From Armigeres subalbatus (Eukaryota > Arthropoda > Insecta > Diptera > Culicidae): a stretch of DNA of 64,000 nt. The stretch is from positions 135,159,822 through 135,223,821 of the forward strand of contig NC_085141.1 in the NCBI RefSeq assembly GCF_024139115.2, read 5' to 3'. The notes below the pieces were generated by a model that worked only from the letters and a program-made list of their open reading frames with translations, was not told the origin of the DNA and made no database searches. Shown here piece after piece: positions 10,520-21,087 of this stretch; position 1 is the first letter of the stretch, and the number at the start of each line of letters is the position of its first letter. The position numbers and the translations under genes were made by a program.

Positions 10520-12574
10520 ACACAACTCTACAATTTGTATTTACATTTATAACCACTCTTACAAGAGTGGTTATATCGAACGAACGAATGCACTGGAATG
10601 CGTCAGTTTTGGAGCCAACGTTGTCAAAGGTTGGGGCTCGTCGCGGGATATATGGTGAAATTAATTAAAATAAGAAATTTCTCGTACAGTAGAGGGTTAT
10701 CGAAAAAATGCACAACCACAATGAGGTCAGTGGGCATCAGTTTTAGGGGCACCGTAGGAGCGGTGCGCAAAAATTTAATTATCGTAAATTTATTGTCAGA
10801 AGCGGGGAGAAATCATTATCAATTTCCAGAGTAATTTGCCTTAATTAATTGGCAGAAGATAAGTCGAATGTGACCACAAGCATTAACAGCGTCCACCGAG
10901 CAAACGAGCGCACGCTTATCGCGGCTGTTACTTTGCGTACCATGTGGGCTCGTCTGCGCTTGTAGGTTGTAGATAATTCTCATCCCTGGGGCAGAAGACA
11001 TAGGTCTGAACGCATGCTCACAAGCCAAAGGGTGCAATATGTTGTCCGGGCCGTACGTTGAGCTCGGGAAGTTTGCACCGGATTGCTTGTTGCTTGGAAT
11101 TTCTGCGATCGCAGGGCATCTTCACGCTGGAGTTATTTTACATAATCTTAACGAATGTAATTGGACATTAAATTTGGAAAGAACATAAATTCGCGATTAA
11201 ATTATTTAACTAATGAAAAACAGTTGTTTCTTGTCGGAAAATGACAATACATGCTGGTTTTATTTTTTTCAATGGAATGCGGCATGGAACACTCCTCAAA
11301 GAAGTACGATGGCTCGATGTTGAGCGTCTTCTTCTTTCTTTCTTTCTTTGTGAATCTTAGATAATAGTGGTACTTGAATTGTTATTTAACTTAACTCAGT
11401 AATATGTTGGGCACTACATGGCGCAATGAAATATGGGGTCAATATGACGGCAATAAAATTTGATTGATCTACGATACAGCTTTTCTGATAGTTATCAAAC
11501 ATGCATTATGTATACCTTAGTCGATCTGTCGGGAACTTATGTAACGATGTATTTTCAATTTGTTACCCCAGCAGATTTCGCTCTGTTTCACCATTGTAGA
11601 CCTGGAGGCAGTGATGTCCTACACTCAAGGCAAAAAATTCTGCTCTTTGATTTTACTCCATCTAAACGATTTTATAGTCTTAACTAAGTAAGTTCAACTA
11701 ATAGAAGGATATTTGAATTTTCTAAATGTCATGTCAAACTGTCATAAAAATGCACACCAGAGCCACAGGAGCGCGCGCGCTGAAACTACACTCCAGTGTG
11801 AGCCTAGCCTACTCTGATAACCGACTTTCGATGCCCTTGAGCCATTCAGCTCCCACCTTATTCGTCGAGCCATTTAGCTCCCGCCTCGGTCGCGATCGCG
11901 AACGACTCGGATACCCCCCGACGGCAGATCTAACCTACTCCGACGAGAAGTTCCCCGAAAGCGGGAGCTCCCCCCAAAATCGTTTCGGCCGTTTCGCCAC
12001 GTTCTGCGGTTACGTGGTCGCCGCAGGCTGACGACCTTGCACTATGGGGATTTAGGCGGACATTAATCGGAAAATCGACTTTCACCAATCATTTTTTCAC
12101 TATTTTTTTCGAAAGTAGATACATAAGATAAGAAAACCCCAAAATTTCATGTCCCTACGAGTTATAGTTTTTTGGGATATTAGTTATCAAAGTTGAGATT
12201 ATTTAGTTCTGGACGTAAAAATAGCGGGTTTTGTCTTAAAATCTTGCTTCACTTCATACTAGTTTTTGAAAGGTTTTTTTTCTGACACGATACCAAAGTT
12301 TATATATGTCATCGTAAAGATAAAAGAGCTTTTATACCGTACTAACAAACATCCTGATATCATGAAGAAAATTTTTTAATAATCGAACAAAACATTGAAA
12401 AATAGAGGTATTTTCAACTTTAAAATTCAACCACTTTTTTCCCGCATATCCTCGCGGAGATATTTAGTTGGGGATCATATTTGGGATGTGTACTTTCAGG
12501 TTCCCAAGAAAAATCTTGCGCAAACTTACGCCATTTTGAGAACAAGCGATTTAAAAAAAACGTGTTTGGTTCAA
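10520..12574. other. Unassigned DNA, partly GC-rich
   Basis: No gene recognised. A TTTC-type microsatellite lies at about 11329-11351. An open frame at 11726-12031 (101 residues) lies in an unusually GC-rich patch with two near-copies of a CATTCAGCTCCC motif. It has no recognisable domain and could be a fragment of an LTR-element leader. Long AT-rich stretches occupy 12040-12570. Confidence 0.4.
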
Positions 12575-12840
12575 AACTTTTTGCCTTTCTCGTACAACAA
12601 AGTTGTACCAGAAGGCTATAATTTCACTCCAAAAGCCAAATTTTAATAGAAGGCTCGGAGACCCATAGTGTTATATACCAATCGACTCAGCTCGAAAAAC
12701 TGAGTAAATGTCCGTCTGTGTGTGTGTGTGGATGTGTGTAGCCCCGGGAATTTTTTAATGTTAAACACGTTTAATGTAGAAGGGCTTGACCGATTCGAGT
12801 GCAGCTAGTTTCATTCGACGAAGAAACTTTCCTAGTTGGA
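12575..12840 (+). repeat. Abundant-looking interspersed repeat with GTACAAC hairpin and GT microsatellite
   Basis: It begins at a hairpin of GTACAAC and GTTGTAC around AAA (12592-12608). It runs through a block containing CGACTCAGCTCG to a GT microsatellite (about 12717-12730) and a trailing segment. From general knowledge this combination recurs throughout mosquito genomes. I cannot name its class with certainty; a SINE or LINE 3' end is possible. Confidence 0.45.
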
Positions 12841-13343
12841 CACTATTGTTTTTGTTTGTTAATAACTCATCCGGTTTGAATAATACTTCTATTTTTCTTT
12901 TAACAAATACGTTGTTTACATGCACACTTTAAGTCATTAATCAATTTAGCCGTGACGCAATCCATTACTCTCATAGCTGAGTAATTCTTAAGTAGCGTGA
13001 TATAATCGCATCAAAGCTTTTAACCGCCAAAATTTAAGCAATTTACGTTGCATTTACCATACTAGTTCGAATTCAACACATTGAATCTAGAAAGGCATAA
13101 TCACCATTGGTGGATAAATTTGGGTTTTTTCCGTAGTGTGCATCATAGCAACACAAATGTCATTATTCTACTTTATTAAAATTTCTTCCCTATTTGTTCT
13201 TGATATTTTGTTAAATTACAACATCAAAAGCATCTTATAAGCTGGAAAGAAGGAAGAAAATATTTTTGTTCGCCTGTTTGTATGGGGAGGCTCCATAGTG
13301 CGTTGGTAGCTGGCACTGGCTTTCCCAAACATAATCGACATAT
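12841..13343. other. Unassigned DNA flanking the errantivirus
   Basis: AT-rich with no gene. The last four bases (ATAT, 13340-13343) are the left target duplication of the LTR element that follows. Confidence 0.5.
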
Positions 13344-13645
13344 AGTTACATATGAGCCAGCCTGCAGTACCGCACCATCAGCACTTTGGGTGGCATCGAC
13401 CCAATCATGCCACCGCCAACGTCAGCAGAACTGATCCATTGGACTTCGACCCATAGCGATGCGCCGAGTCAGCAGTTAACATTATTAAATATCACCGATC
13501 GACCAGCGATACGGTTCAATTAGTTAGTGCAAGTAGTAGAGAGTGGTTCGTTCTAGGATAATAATCATTTAGTATATTTATGTTAAAATAATAATTAGTG
13601 AATAAAAGTTTTTTTTAAGAGACCCCGAGGTCTAAACACTTTATT
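13344..13645 (+). repeat. Errantivirus 5' LTR
   Basis: It starts AGTTACATATGAGCC and ends AACACTTTATT, immediately before the primer-binding site. It has two extra bases (AT) near its start relative to the 3' LTR and is otherwise identical. An AATAAAAG polyadenylation-like signal lies near 13602. Confidence 0.93.
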
Positions 13646-13661
13646 GGCGCAGCCGTCCGGC
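13645..13661 (+). promoter_or_regulatory. Primer-binding site
   Basis: TGGCGCAGCCG follows the LTR with no gap. TGGCGC at this place is the usual primer-binding start in 17.6/297-like errantiviruses, which use a serine tRNA. The matching tRNA was not checked. Confidence 0.75.
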
Positions 13662-14491
13662 AATCTTGGATAACCGCTGCCGAAAATACGTTAAAAATTT
13701 TCGAAGGCATAGTTAATGCCCAAACTTTTGAAATTTACGTACAAGCAGTACTTAACAAAATAACGGGCAATGCAAAAGACGTGGTGTGCCTTGCAGGTAA
13801 CCCACTGAATTTCGAAGAAGTAAAAGTTATTCTTTTAGAAGCTTTTGGCGATCGCCAAGAGTTAGCTACTTACAAAGCCCAACTCTGGGCTAATAAGCAA
13901 AATGATGACATGAGTATACATAGGTATTATAAACGGACAAAGGAAATAATGCAAAACATTAAAACAATAGCTAGACAGAACCAAGATTATAACGATAACT
14001 GGGCGATAATTTGCAAATTTATTGACGAAGATGTTCTGGCCGCTTTCATATCGGGCTTGATACATCCATATTTCGGCTACGCTCAAGCAGTGAAACCGGA
14101 AAATATTGAAAGCGCTTACGCTTTCCTTTGCAAATTTGTCTCTGCGGAAAAAATCTCCACACAACTCTCTTTACACAATCATAGACAATCAAACCCTAAG
14201 CCAAATAAACCTGATTACAAAAATATCCCATTCGAAGATAGAAATAAAAAACCTTCCAAAGAGTATCAAACCCCTTATAAAAACCATTCCAACTCTCCCA
14301 ATATTAACCAGAACAGATCGGAAAATATAGAATACAAATGGCAGAACGAAATGGAAATCGATCCGTCACTAAAAAGCAGACTGACGCTCAACCGGAAATT
14401 ATTGAATAACCAGGAAATTGATTCAGATGAAGTAACAAGCGACGTAGAATCAAATTTTTGCTCAACCGAAACACCAAACACGAACACGTAA
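13646..14491 (+). pseudogene. gag: Errantivirus gag, N-terminus missing
   Basis: An open frame runs from the primer-binding site to 14491 without an in-frame ATG near its start. It reads directly into the middle of a gypsy-type Gag, with the capsid-like block AKDVVCLAGNPLNFEEVKVI and then RYYKRTKEIMQ. A charged, asparagine/lysine-rich C-terminal tail follows, without a clear zinc knuckle. Related Gags carry roughly 100 more residues before this point and have an untranslated leader, so both were deleted. Gag packages the RNA, so this copy could not assemble particles unaided. It overlaps the protease frame by -1, as expected for gag-pol frameshifting. Confidence 0.8.
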
Positions 14492-14652
14492 TAGAAAATG
14501 AACATAATTTCCTACCCTATATAAAAATTCACGATAAACGACAAAACAACACACTGAATATTCTGATTGATTCAGGCGCAAACAAGAATATTCTGAGACC
14601 AGGAATACTAAAGAAAACTAAAATAATCAAACCTACACTTACAAAAAATTAA
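14458..14652 (+). pseudogene. pol: Errantivirus protease region of pol
   Basis: This frame is -1 relative to gag and contains the aspartic-protease motif LIDSGANKNIL. It stops at 14652 in a short AGTTAAA/AGTTAAA/AGTAAAG duplication. The coding sense continues afterwards in the next frame, so a small slippage-type change has separated the protease from RT. Confidence 0.78.
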
Positions 14653-14659
14653 GTTAAAA

Positions 14660-16453
14660 GTTAAAAGTAAAGTTATCTCAGATCTACCAGCCGTTCCAGT
14701 TTACGAATTAGACTTCCACAATTTTTTCCACGGGCTTATAGGATCCGAAACACTTTCCAAATTCAAAGCAACTCTAGACTACATCAATTCTACCTTGAAC
14801 ATATTAGATAAAACGATAAAATTTCACAAATATTATATACAACGCAAACCAAGTCAATTTAACCATTTTATCACTATGCAAAGTAATATGGATGGCGAAT
14901 GGATAGTAACCAAACCATCCGAACTTACTAAGCACGTTTTAATTGAACCAGGCTTGTATAAATCTAAAAACAATTCGACTACATTTATCGTCAGAACCAA
15001 CAAACCACAACCCCCCAAAATACCTTTCAAAAAAGTGTTTCTAAAAGTAAATAATTTTGAAGTCCATAATTTTTACACAGAAAATAAAGAACCTAAAGGA
15101 ATAACACTGGAACGAATCGAATCATTAATTAGAACAAACCATCTATCTGAACTAGAAAAACAAATGACGATGGAAACCCTTGCAAAACACGTCAAAGTAA
15201 TTCCAAGAGACAACGAAAAACTCACTGCGACTACCAAAATAAAACACAAAATCAACACGACTGACGATAACCCAGTATACACCAAAACATACAGATACCC
15301 ACATGCACATAAAAGCACAGTAAAAGAACAAATCGAAGACATGTTAGAAAACGGTATAATTACTCATTCTGAATCCCCTTGGAATGCACCAATTTGGGTT
15401 GTCCCAAAAAAATCAGACGCTTCTGGAAAACGTAAATTTCGCGTAGTCATAGATTACAGAAAGCTAAATGATAAGACAATTGACGACAGACACCCGATAC
15501 CACAGATCGAAGACATTCTGGATAACTTAGGCCGATCATGCTATTTTACAACATTGGATTTAAAATCAGGGTTTCACCAAATCGAACTAGACGAAAAATC
15601 AAGACAAAAAACAGCATTCAGTACTGATCTAGGACACTACGAATTCTTACGAATGCCTACATGCAAGAATGCACCCGCTACATTCCAAAGGGCCATGAAT
15701 TCTGTCCTAGGAAATCTCATCGGAAAAGTGTGCTACGTTTACTTAGACGACATCATAATTTTTGGAAGAAATTTGACAGACCACTTGGAAAACTTAGGAA
15801 AAGTACTCGATAAACTCGCATTATCAAATCTCAAAATTCAATTAGACAAATGCGAATTTTTGAAACGCGACTGCGAATTTTTAGGCCATATTGTCACTTC
15901 AGAAGGAGTCAAAACCAACCCAGAAAAAATAAAAGAAATTTTGGACTGGAAACTTCCGAAATCACAGAAGGAAATCAAACAATTTCTAGGACTTCTAGGA
16001 TATTACAGGAAATTTATTAAAGACTATTCAAAATTAGCATATTCAATGACCAAATACTTGAAAAAGGACAAAGAACTTAACATGAACGACCCACAATACA
16101 TTCAAGCTTTCGAAAAATGTAAAATAATATTGACAACAGACCCCATATTAGCTCACCCAGATTTTGATAAACCATTCGTACTAACTACAGACGCTCCAAA
16201 TTACGCTCTCGGTGCAGTATTATCCCAAATAAACGATGGTAAAGATTACCCGGTAGCTTTCGCATCTAGAACTCTAAACAAACACGAAGTTAATTACTCT
16301 ACGACAGAAAAAGAAGCCTTGGCAATAATATGGGCCGTCGGAAAATTCCACTCTTATTTACACGGAAATAAATTCACCTTAGTAACGGACCACCAACCGC
16401 TTACGTTCATTAAAACTCAAGTAAAAATACCAAAATACTTCGCTGGAGACTAG
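14660..16453 (+). pseudogene. pol: Errantivirus reverse transcriptase and RNase H
   Basis: The frame is open from about 14660, with the first ATG at 14795. RT motifs appear in order: FRVVIDYRKLND, TTLDLKSGFHQIELD, and the catalytic VYLDDIIIFG (about 15738). The motif between them reads MPTCKNAPATFQ, where the family normally has FGL in place of TC, so one residue is missing in a conserved loop. RNase H follows, with TTDAPNYALGAVLSQ, TEKEALAIIWAV and LVTDHQPLTFI. The frame terminates at 16453, short of the RNase H C-terminus, because of a frameshift near 16440. Confidence 0.9.
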
Positions 16454-16648
16454 AACTAGAAAACTACGACTATACAATTGAATATAAAACAGGAAAACAA
16501 ACGTCGTCGCCGACGCGCTGAGTAGAAAAGTGGAGGCCAACGTAAACGAAAACGATGACGATAGTACAGACAGGGACTCAATACAGAATAACCCAACAGA
16601 ATCAGACGCAAACACTGTCCACTCCGCGGATACCTCTGACGACTATTT
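16454..16648 (+). pseudogene. pol: Pol linker with clustered frame changes
   Basis: The RNase H end and the linker to integrase read sensibly only if the frame changes near 16440, 16502 and 16650. The piece with WRLELENYDYTIEYKTG lies in one frame, VVADALSRK in a second, and the integrase returns to the original frame. Each change looks like a single-base indel. They cluster within about 220 bp in an element whose LTRs are almost identical. Confidence 0.7.
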
Positions 16649-17935
16649 TTGCACTTTACAGAACGACCAATCAACGCCTATAGAAACCAAATAATTTTCA
16701 GACATGCCCGAATAAATACGACTATCCAAGAAACAATATTTCCAAATCACAAAAGAACAATTATCTGCAGAGATAACCTGAACAAAGAAATAGTTACAGA
16801 ATCCCTGAAAGAATTTCATAATGGAAAACAGACAGCTATACTTGCTCCCGAGAACACACTACAACTAATCCAAGAAGTCTATCGTGAACACTTTTCGAAC
16901 GCCTCCTCACACTTTGTCATTACCCAAAATATGGTAGAAGACGTAACCTCCGAACCAAGACAAGAACACGAGAGAGCCCATCGTGGTATCCAGGAAGTGG
17001 AAAAACAACTCAAGCGATCTTACTACTTTCCCAATATGACAAAGAGAATCCGAAAATTCAACAATGCCTGTCGTATCTGTTTTCAACACAAATACGAAAG
17101 AAAACCTTACAACATCAAAATTATATCCAGACCAATAGAAAAAGCACCATTCCAAAGAATTCACATGGATATTTTTGGAATGGATAAAAACCATTACCTG
17201 TCCATTATTTGCGCCTTCTCCAAACACTTACAACTCATTCCAATAGAAACTAGAAATACCCTAGACGTTCAAAATGCACTAACTCAATATTTTGCGAATT
17301 TTCGAACACCAAGAATAATAGTTTGTGATCACGAGGCATCCTTTACCAGTATTCAGCTAAAAGCATTCCTAGGAGACTTAGGGGTGCAAGTAGAATTCGC
17401 ATCGTCTTCAGAATCAAACGGCCAAATAGAAAAAACACATAGTACAGTGATCGAACTGTTTAACACCAATAAGCATAAATACCCAGAATTACGTTCCCCG
17501 GAAATCATTAACATGATTACCGCCCTGTACAACGAAACAGTTCACTCCTCCACCTCTTTTACCCCGAATGAGATAATATTCAACCAAGGAAATTTAACGA
17601 ATCCAGACGAAATAAATCCAGCCTCACAAAAAATATTTGATAACGCAATAATTCATCTCAACGAAGCAAGAAGAAACATGGAGAAATACAACGATGAAAA
17701 GGAGGATTCCCCAACCATAGAAGTCGACCAAGAAGTGTTCATAAAGAAAGCCACAAGGAAAAAACTGGACCCGCGTTTCACAACAGCTAAATGCACTGAG
17801 AACATGATCAAAACTTTCAAAATTCCTAGAAACGTGAAACGAAATAAAAACAAAATTAAAAGACTTAGAAAACATATTTTACTAGTCGACCCGGCAGACG
17901 TTGTCCTGCATAGTAGGCGAAAACGCGCGTTGTGA
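16649..17935 (+). pseudogene. pol: Errantivirus integrase
   Basis: This frame of about 428 residues is uninterrupted. The zinc-binding region has HERAH and CRIC. The catalytic core has all three acidic residues in context: HMDIFGMD, IIVCDHEASF and SNGQIEKTHST. A basic C-terminal region ends at 17935. The domain itself looks intact, but it has no ATG of its own and depends on the broken upstream frame, so it is marked as part of a defective pol. Confidence 0.88.
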
Positions 17936-18477
17936 ACTTCCTATGCGAAATTTTCATACGATTCTTAATTTTAGTTTTTCACGATTTACTCCATCTTACC
18001 CGTGATTTTCGCATAAGGAAATATCATATAAACCCGTCGGAAACGAAAACGAATGTGTCTGCTGAAGAAATGAAAAAAATCCATCCAGCCGTTTTCGAGT
18101 TATGCGGATACGAACACAGACCATTTCATTTTTATATATAAGAGAAGAAGATAAAATACTGATAGTATACTTTCTATTTCCAGGCCCTCGTACCATGGAT
18201 CCGAGTATTACCCTTAACCAAGCGGAAAAACTCTCACACTTCCTCAAAATTCTTTCAGAAAGTAACCCAGTCATTGCAACATAAATTACCATAGATCTTA
18301 TTTCTCTTTTTAGGACGACGAATACAACCAAAAGACAGACACACTGACGAACGCAGGTCATCAAATTTCTTTTCAGGTGTTAACAATAACAAAAAAACAA
18401 CCAGATATAAAATCAACTCAAATAGATATCTAAACATAGTCGCAAGAAAAGACGAACCCTCTCAAACCATTCAAATC
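17936..18477 (+). other. Pol-env spacer with splice-acceptor-like sites and a 29-codon ORF
   Basis: The spacer is about 540 bp. An imperfect inverted repeat pairs about 17938-17956 with about 18003-18020. Pyrimidine tracts ending in AG occur at 18169-18183, 18300-18313 and 18366-18376, plausible acceptors for the spliced env mRNA that errantiviruses make. After the first lies an ATG at 18195 with a 29-codon frame ending at 18284. The segment around 18070-18140 resembles 3' tails of insect transposons by eye, so part of the spacer may be foreign. No splicing is proven. Confidence 0.5.
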
Positions 18478-19995
18478 ATGTTATCTTCATTATCATTAAC
18501 ATTTTTTATGGTCATGTATGTCAAGACACAGGATTTACAGATTTTACATTTGAATGACCAACCGATTTTAACACTAAACACAAACCCTTGTAGAATTCAA
18601 GTAGGAAATTTCAGAATAATTCATGAAATAGACCTAAAAGATTTAGAGAAAACAGTTCATTTATTGACAGATGTTGTTTACAACAAAATTAATAATCCCC
18701 TTTCTAACATAGTTAAAAATAAAATAAAATCATTACATTCAAACTACAATCAGATTAGGCCAGTCAATCATCGTTACGCTAGGAGCATCGACATCATAGG
18801 ATCTGTATGGAAATGGATTGGCGGAAGTCCAGATGCGCAAGACCTCCACATTATAAATAACACTATGAACACGCTAATAGAGAACAACAACATCCAATAC
18901 CGAGTAAATCAACAGCTAGGACAAAGAATCAAAACCCTTACAAACGAGGTGAGAAAACTTATAGAAGACAAGCAAACCAATGAACTCATAATAGATGAAA
19001 TCGATACCCTCACGACAATCATCAATATTGAAACTATCAATAAAATTCTGGAAGAGATTCAAGAGGCAATAACATTATCCAAAGTTTCGGTTACCAGCAA
19101 TAAAATGCTCTCCACTAGAGAAATCTACATGATCAAGAGAATACTAGAAGACCAAGGAGTAGTCATCAACCTGCCAGACGAAGCTATTACATACGTCACA
19201 CCTAAAATAGCAGCCAACGACGAAACACTGTTATACATTCTTCTTGTGCCAGAACTACAAAAAGAAGAGGCAAAGGTTATTCAACTCTTCTCCCTGAATA
19301 ACAACAATTCAACTATAAACAATTATCCAAAATACCTCGTGAAAAACAAGGACGTACTATACACAACAACACAGCCAAATGAATACGTACAAAAGGACTC
19401 GTTTATAACCAGGTTTACCGATGAATGCATCCTTCCGATCATAATGGGGACATCTACCCACTGTACAACCCGGCCGGAATACTCAACCGCAGCTGATTTC
19501 ATAGCAGACAATTTACTGCTCATAAACAACGCAAGAGGACAAGAAATGACATCGAGTTGCGGCCCAGACAACAGATCGTTGCATGGCAACTTCCTCGTAA
19601 CTTTTTCAAACTGCAGCGTAACGTTCATCAACGAAACATTCACTGCAAACGAAACCACAACGAAAACATCCCTTATGTACGGTGCTACATACAACATAAA
19701 AACAAATCGATCACTACTGGAAAACGACCTCGAATCTCTAGACACGAGGACTCTGATCAACAGGAAACATATTCAACATGTATACTTACAACAAGCACAG
19801 CACGATATCTGGAATTGGAGCCTTCTGGGTGGAATAATAATCTCCACCCTAATAACCATAACCCTAGTTCTGTTTGCTCTTCTGTATTTTAGCCATATCG
19901 TTCAAGGACTTGCTTCCAAATTTTCACGGAGAAAGAAGCCTAAGAATCCCACAAAGGAAACGGAAGCACCAATCCCGAAGGTTTTGGACGCGTGA
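18478..19995 (+). CDS. env: Errantivirus envelope glycoprotein, intact 505-residue frame
   Basis: The frame is complete from ATG at 18478 to the stop at 19995. An N-terminal hydrophobic stretch (about residues 3-14) can serve as a signal peptide. A furin-type site RYAR at residues 99-102 is followed by the fusion-peptide-like IDIIGSVWKW, as in insect retroviral and baculovirus F-type proteins. Several N-glycosylation sequons follow, and a hydrophobic membrane anchor lies at about 447-473, with a short basic tail. The role known for the family is membrane fusion and entry. Expression would need splicing from the LTR transcript. The other genes of this copy are broken, so any product would come from a defective genome. 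Confidence 0.88.
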   Translation: MLSSLSLTFFMVMYVKTQDLQILHLNDQPILTLNTNPCRIQVGNFRIIHEIDLKDLEKTVHLLTDVVYNKINNPLSNIVKNKIKSLHSNYNQIRPVNHRYARSIDIIGSVWKWIGGSPDAQDLHIINNTMNTLIENNNIQYRVNQQLGQRIKTLTNEVRKLIEDKQTNELIIDEIDTLTTIINIETINKILEEIQEAITLSKVSVTSNKMLSTREIYMIKRILEDQGVVINLPDEAITYVTPKIAANDETLLYILLVPELQKEEAKVIQLFSLNNNNSTINNYPKYLVKNKDVLYTTTQPNEYVQKDSFITRFTDECILPIIMGTSTHCTTRPEYSTAADFIADNLLLINNARGQEMTSSCGPDNRSLHGNFLVTFSNCSVTFINETFTANETTTKTSLMYGATYNIKTNRSLLENDLESLDTRTLINRKHIQHVYLQQAQHDIWNWSLLGGIIISTLITITLVLFALLYFSHIVQGLASKFSRRKKPKNPTKETEAPIPKVLDA

Positions 19996-20006
19996 GGACA
20001 CGCTTT

Positions 20007-20019
20007 TTACCCCCGGAGG
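20007..20019 (+). promoter_or_regulatory. Polypurine-tract position
   Basis: The sequence just before the 3' LTR reads ACCCCCGGAGG. This is where plus-strand DNA priming occurs, but the purine run is short and interrupted, so the exact tract is uncertain. Confidence 0.4.
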
Positions 20020-20319
20020 AGTTACATGAGCCAGCCTGCAGTACCGCACCATCAGCACTTTGGGTGGCATCGACCCAATCATGCCACCGCCAACGTCAGC
20101 AGAACTGATCCATTGGACTTCGACCCATAGCGATGCGCCGAGTCAGCAGTTAACATTATTAAATATCACCGATCGACCAGCGATACGGTTCAATTAGTTA
20201 GTGCAAGTAGTAGAGAGTGGTTCGTTCTAGGATAATAATCATTTAGTATATTTATGTTAAAATAATAATTAGTGAATAAAAGTTTTTTTTAAGAGACCCC
20301 GAGGTCTAAACACTTTATT
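20020..20319 (+). repeat. Errantivirus 3' LTR
   Basis: This is identical to the 5' LTR apart from lacking two bases near its start. It ends AACACTTTATT and is followed by the ATAT duplication and then R1 sequence. Confidence 0.93.
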
Positions 20320-20323
20320 ATAT

Positions 20324-20749
20324 ATCTTCCGCGGCGGAGTGCTCATGGTCCGATATCAGCAATGACAGTCTGCTGCTGCTCCATTCGCCTACTTCGTTGT
20401 AGGATGTCGGCTATCCTGGACGTCACTCTTGTGACCGCTCTCAACTATTCTGGGTTCTAACACATTCTTCTGACGATGTTATTGGTGGTATTCATTCTGC
20501 ATGCCTCCAACATCGCACTCCTTACTCCTTCCCGTTTCGAACCGGGGACATATGAACAGGATTTGCTCAGCCGTTTTTGCCACGTCTGGGCATTGCGGAT
20601 AGGCGGGGGAAGCCGCATGTCCGAACCTGTTAAGGTACCACCTGCAGCATCCGTGGCCTATTAGAAACTCGGTTAAGCCAGAGTTTAGCTCTCCATGAGG
20701 TCTGCTAATCCACACAGACACACTTGGGGCTAGACGAAGGGTCCACTGT
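20324..20749 (-). pseudogene. R1(-) C-terminal domain
   Basis: It aligns with the R1(+) C-terminus: WISRPHGELNSGLTEFLIGHGCC, then the zinc-binding set with CPDVAKTAEQILFICPRF. The C-terminal coding runs to about 20324 with a frame break near 20480. The end is cut by the errantivirus target duplication. Confidence 0.8.
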
Positions 20750-21045
20750 GGTGGATACGAGCCTTCCGAAAGAGCGCACATTGCGATCAAATAAAATAAA
20801 CATTATGATCAGCATAACCGCGATCATGTCACTCGGGCGACGACCGTATTTATACTGAGCATTGCAGAAAAGGTCACGTTCCCACCCCGCATACAATGTA
20901 TGAGTAGGGACGTAGCATTAGCATATGAAAAATAAAATCAGATTGATTCTAACCATCAACGGAGTGCGTCGCCTCTTGGTATCTAATTAATGATCACAAA
21001 GTGTTTGCCTCATAACTACGTAGGCAGTTATTACACCACCTTCCC
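20750..21045. mobile_element. Unassigned ~295-bp insert in R1(-)
   Basis: The R1 coding sense stops at NSAKGR (right side) and resumes before RLAPSVSVW (left side), with about 295 bp of unrelated AT-rich DNA between. The insert ends resemble GGTGG.../...CCACC, a very short inverted end. I could not define a target duplication, so MITE identity is only a guess. Confidence 0.4.
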
Positions 21046-21087
21046 TTAGCCGAGTTGTCCCACTCCCTCTGCCATTTTGCTACCGTT

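Larger units (their letters stand above)
13344..20319 (+). mobile_element. Gypsy-type errantivirus (LTR retrotransposon with env), 6,976 bp, defective
   Basis: It is bounded by two LTRs of 302 and 300 bp that differ only by a 2-bp indel, with ATAT on both sides (13340-13343 and 20320-20323). An alternating pyrimidine/purine target and LTRs starting AGTTAC are features of insect errantiviruses. The order is gag, protease, RT/RNase H, integrase, env. The near-identical LTRs indicate a recent insertion, yet gag lacks its N-terminal region and pol carries several frame breaks. It sits at the 3' edge of the R1 LINE that begins at 20324. Confidence 0.93.

Noticed and set aside
11726..12031. 101-residue open frame in a GC-rich patch as a host exon
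   Set aside because: It has no domain, no splice context that I can defend, and internal short repeats. It was left as unassigned.
19323..19760. 145-residue minus-strand frame in the errantivirus
   Set aside because: It is antisense to an intact env with clear domains.
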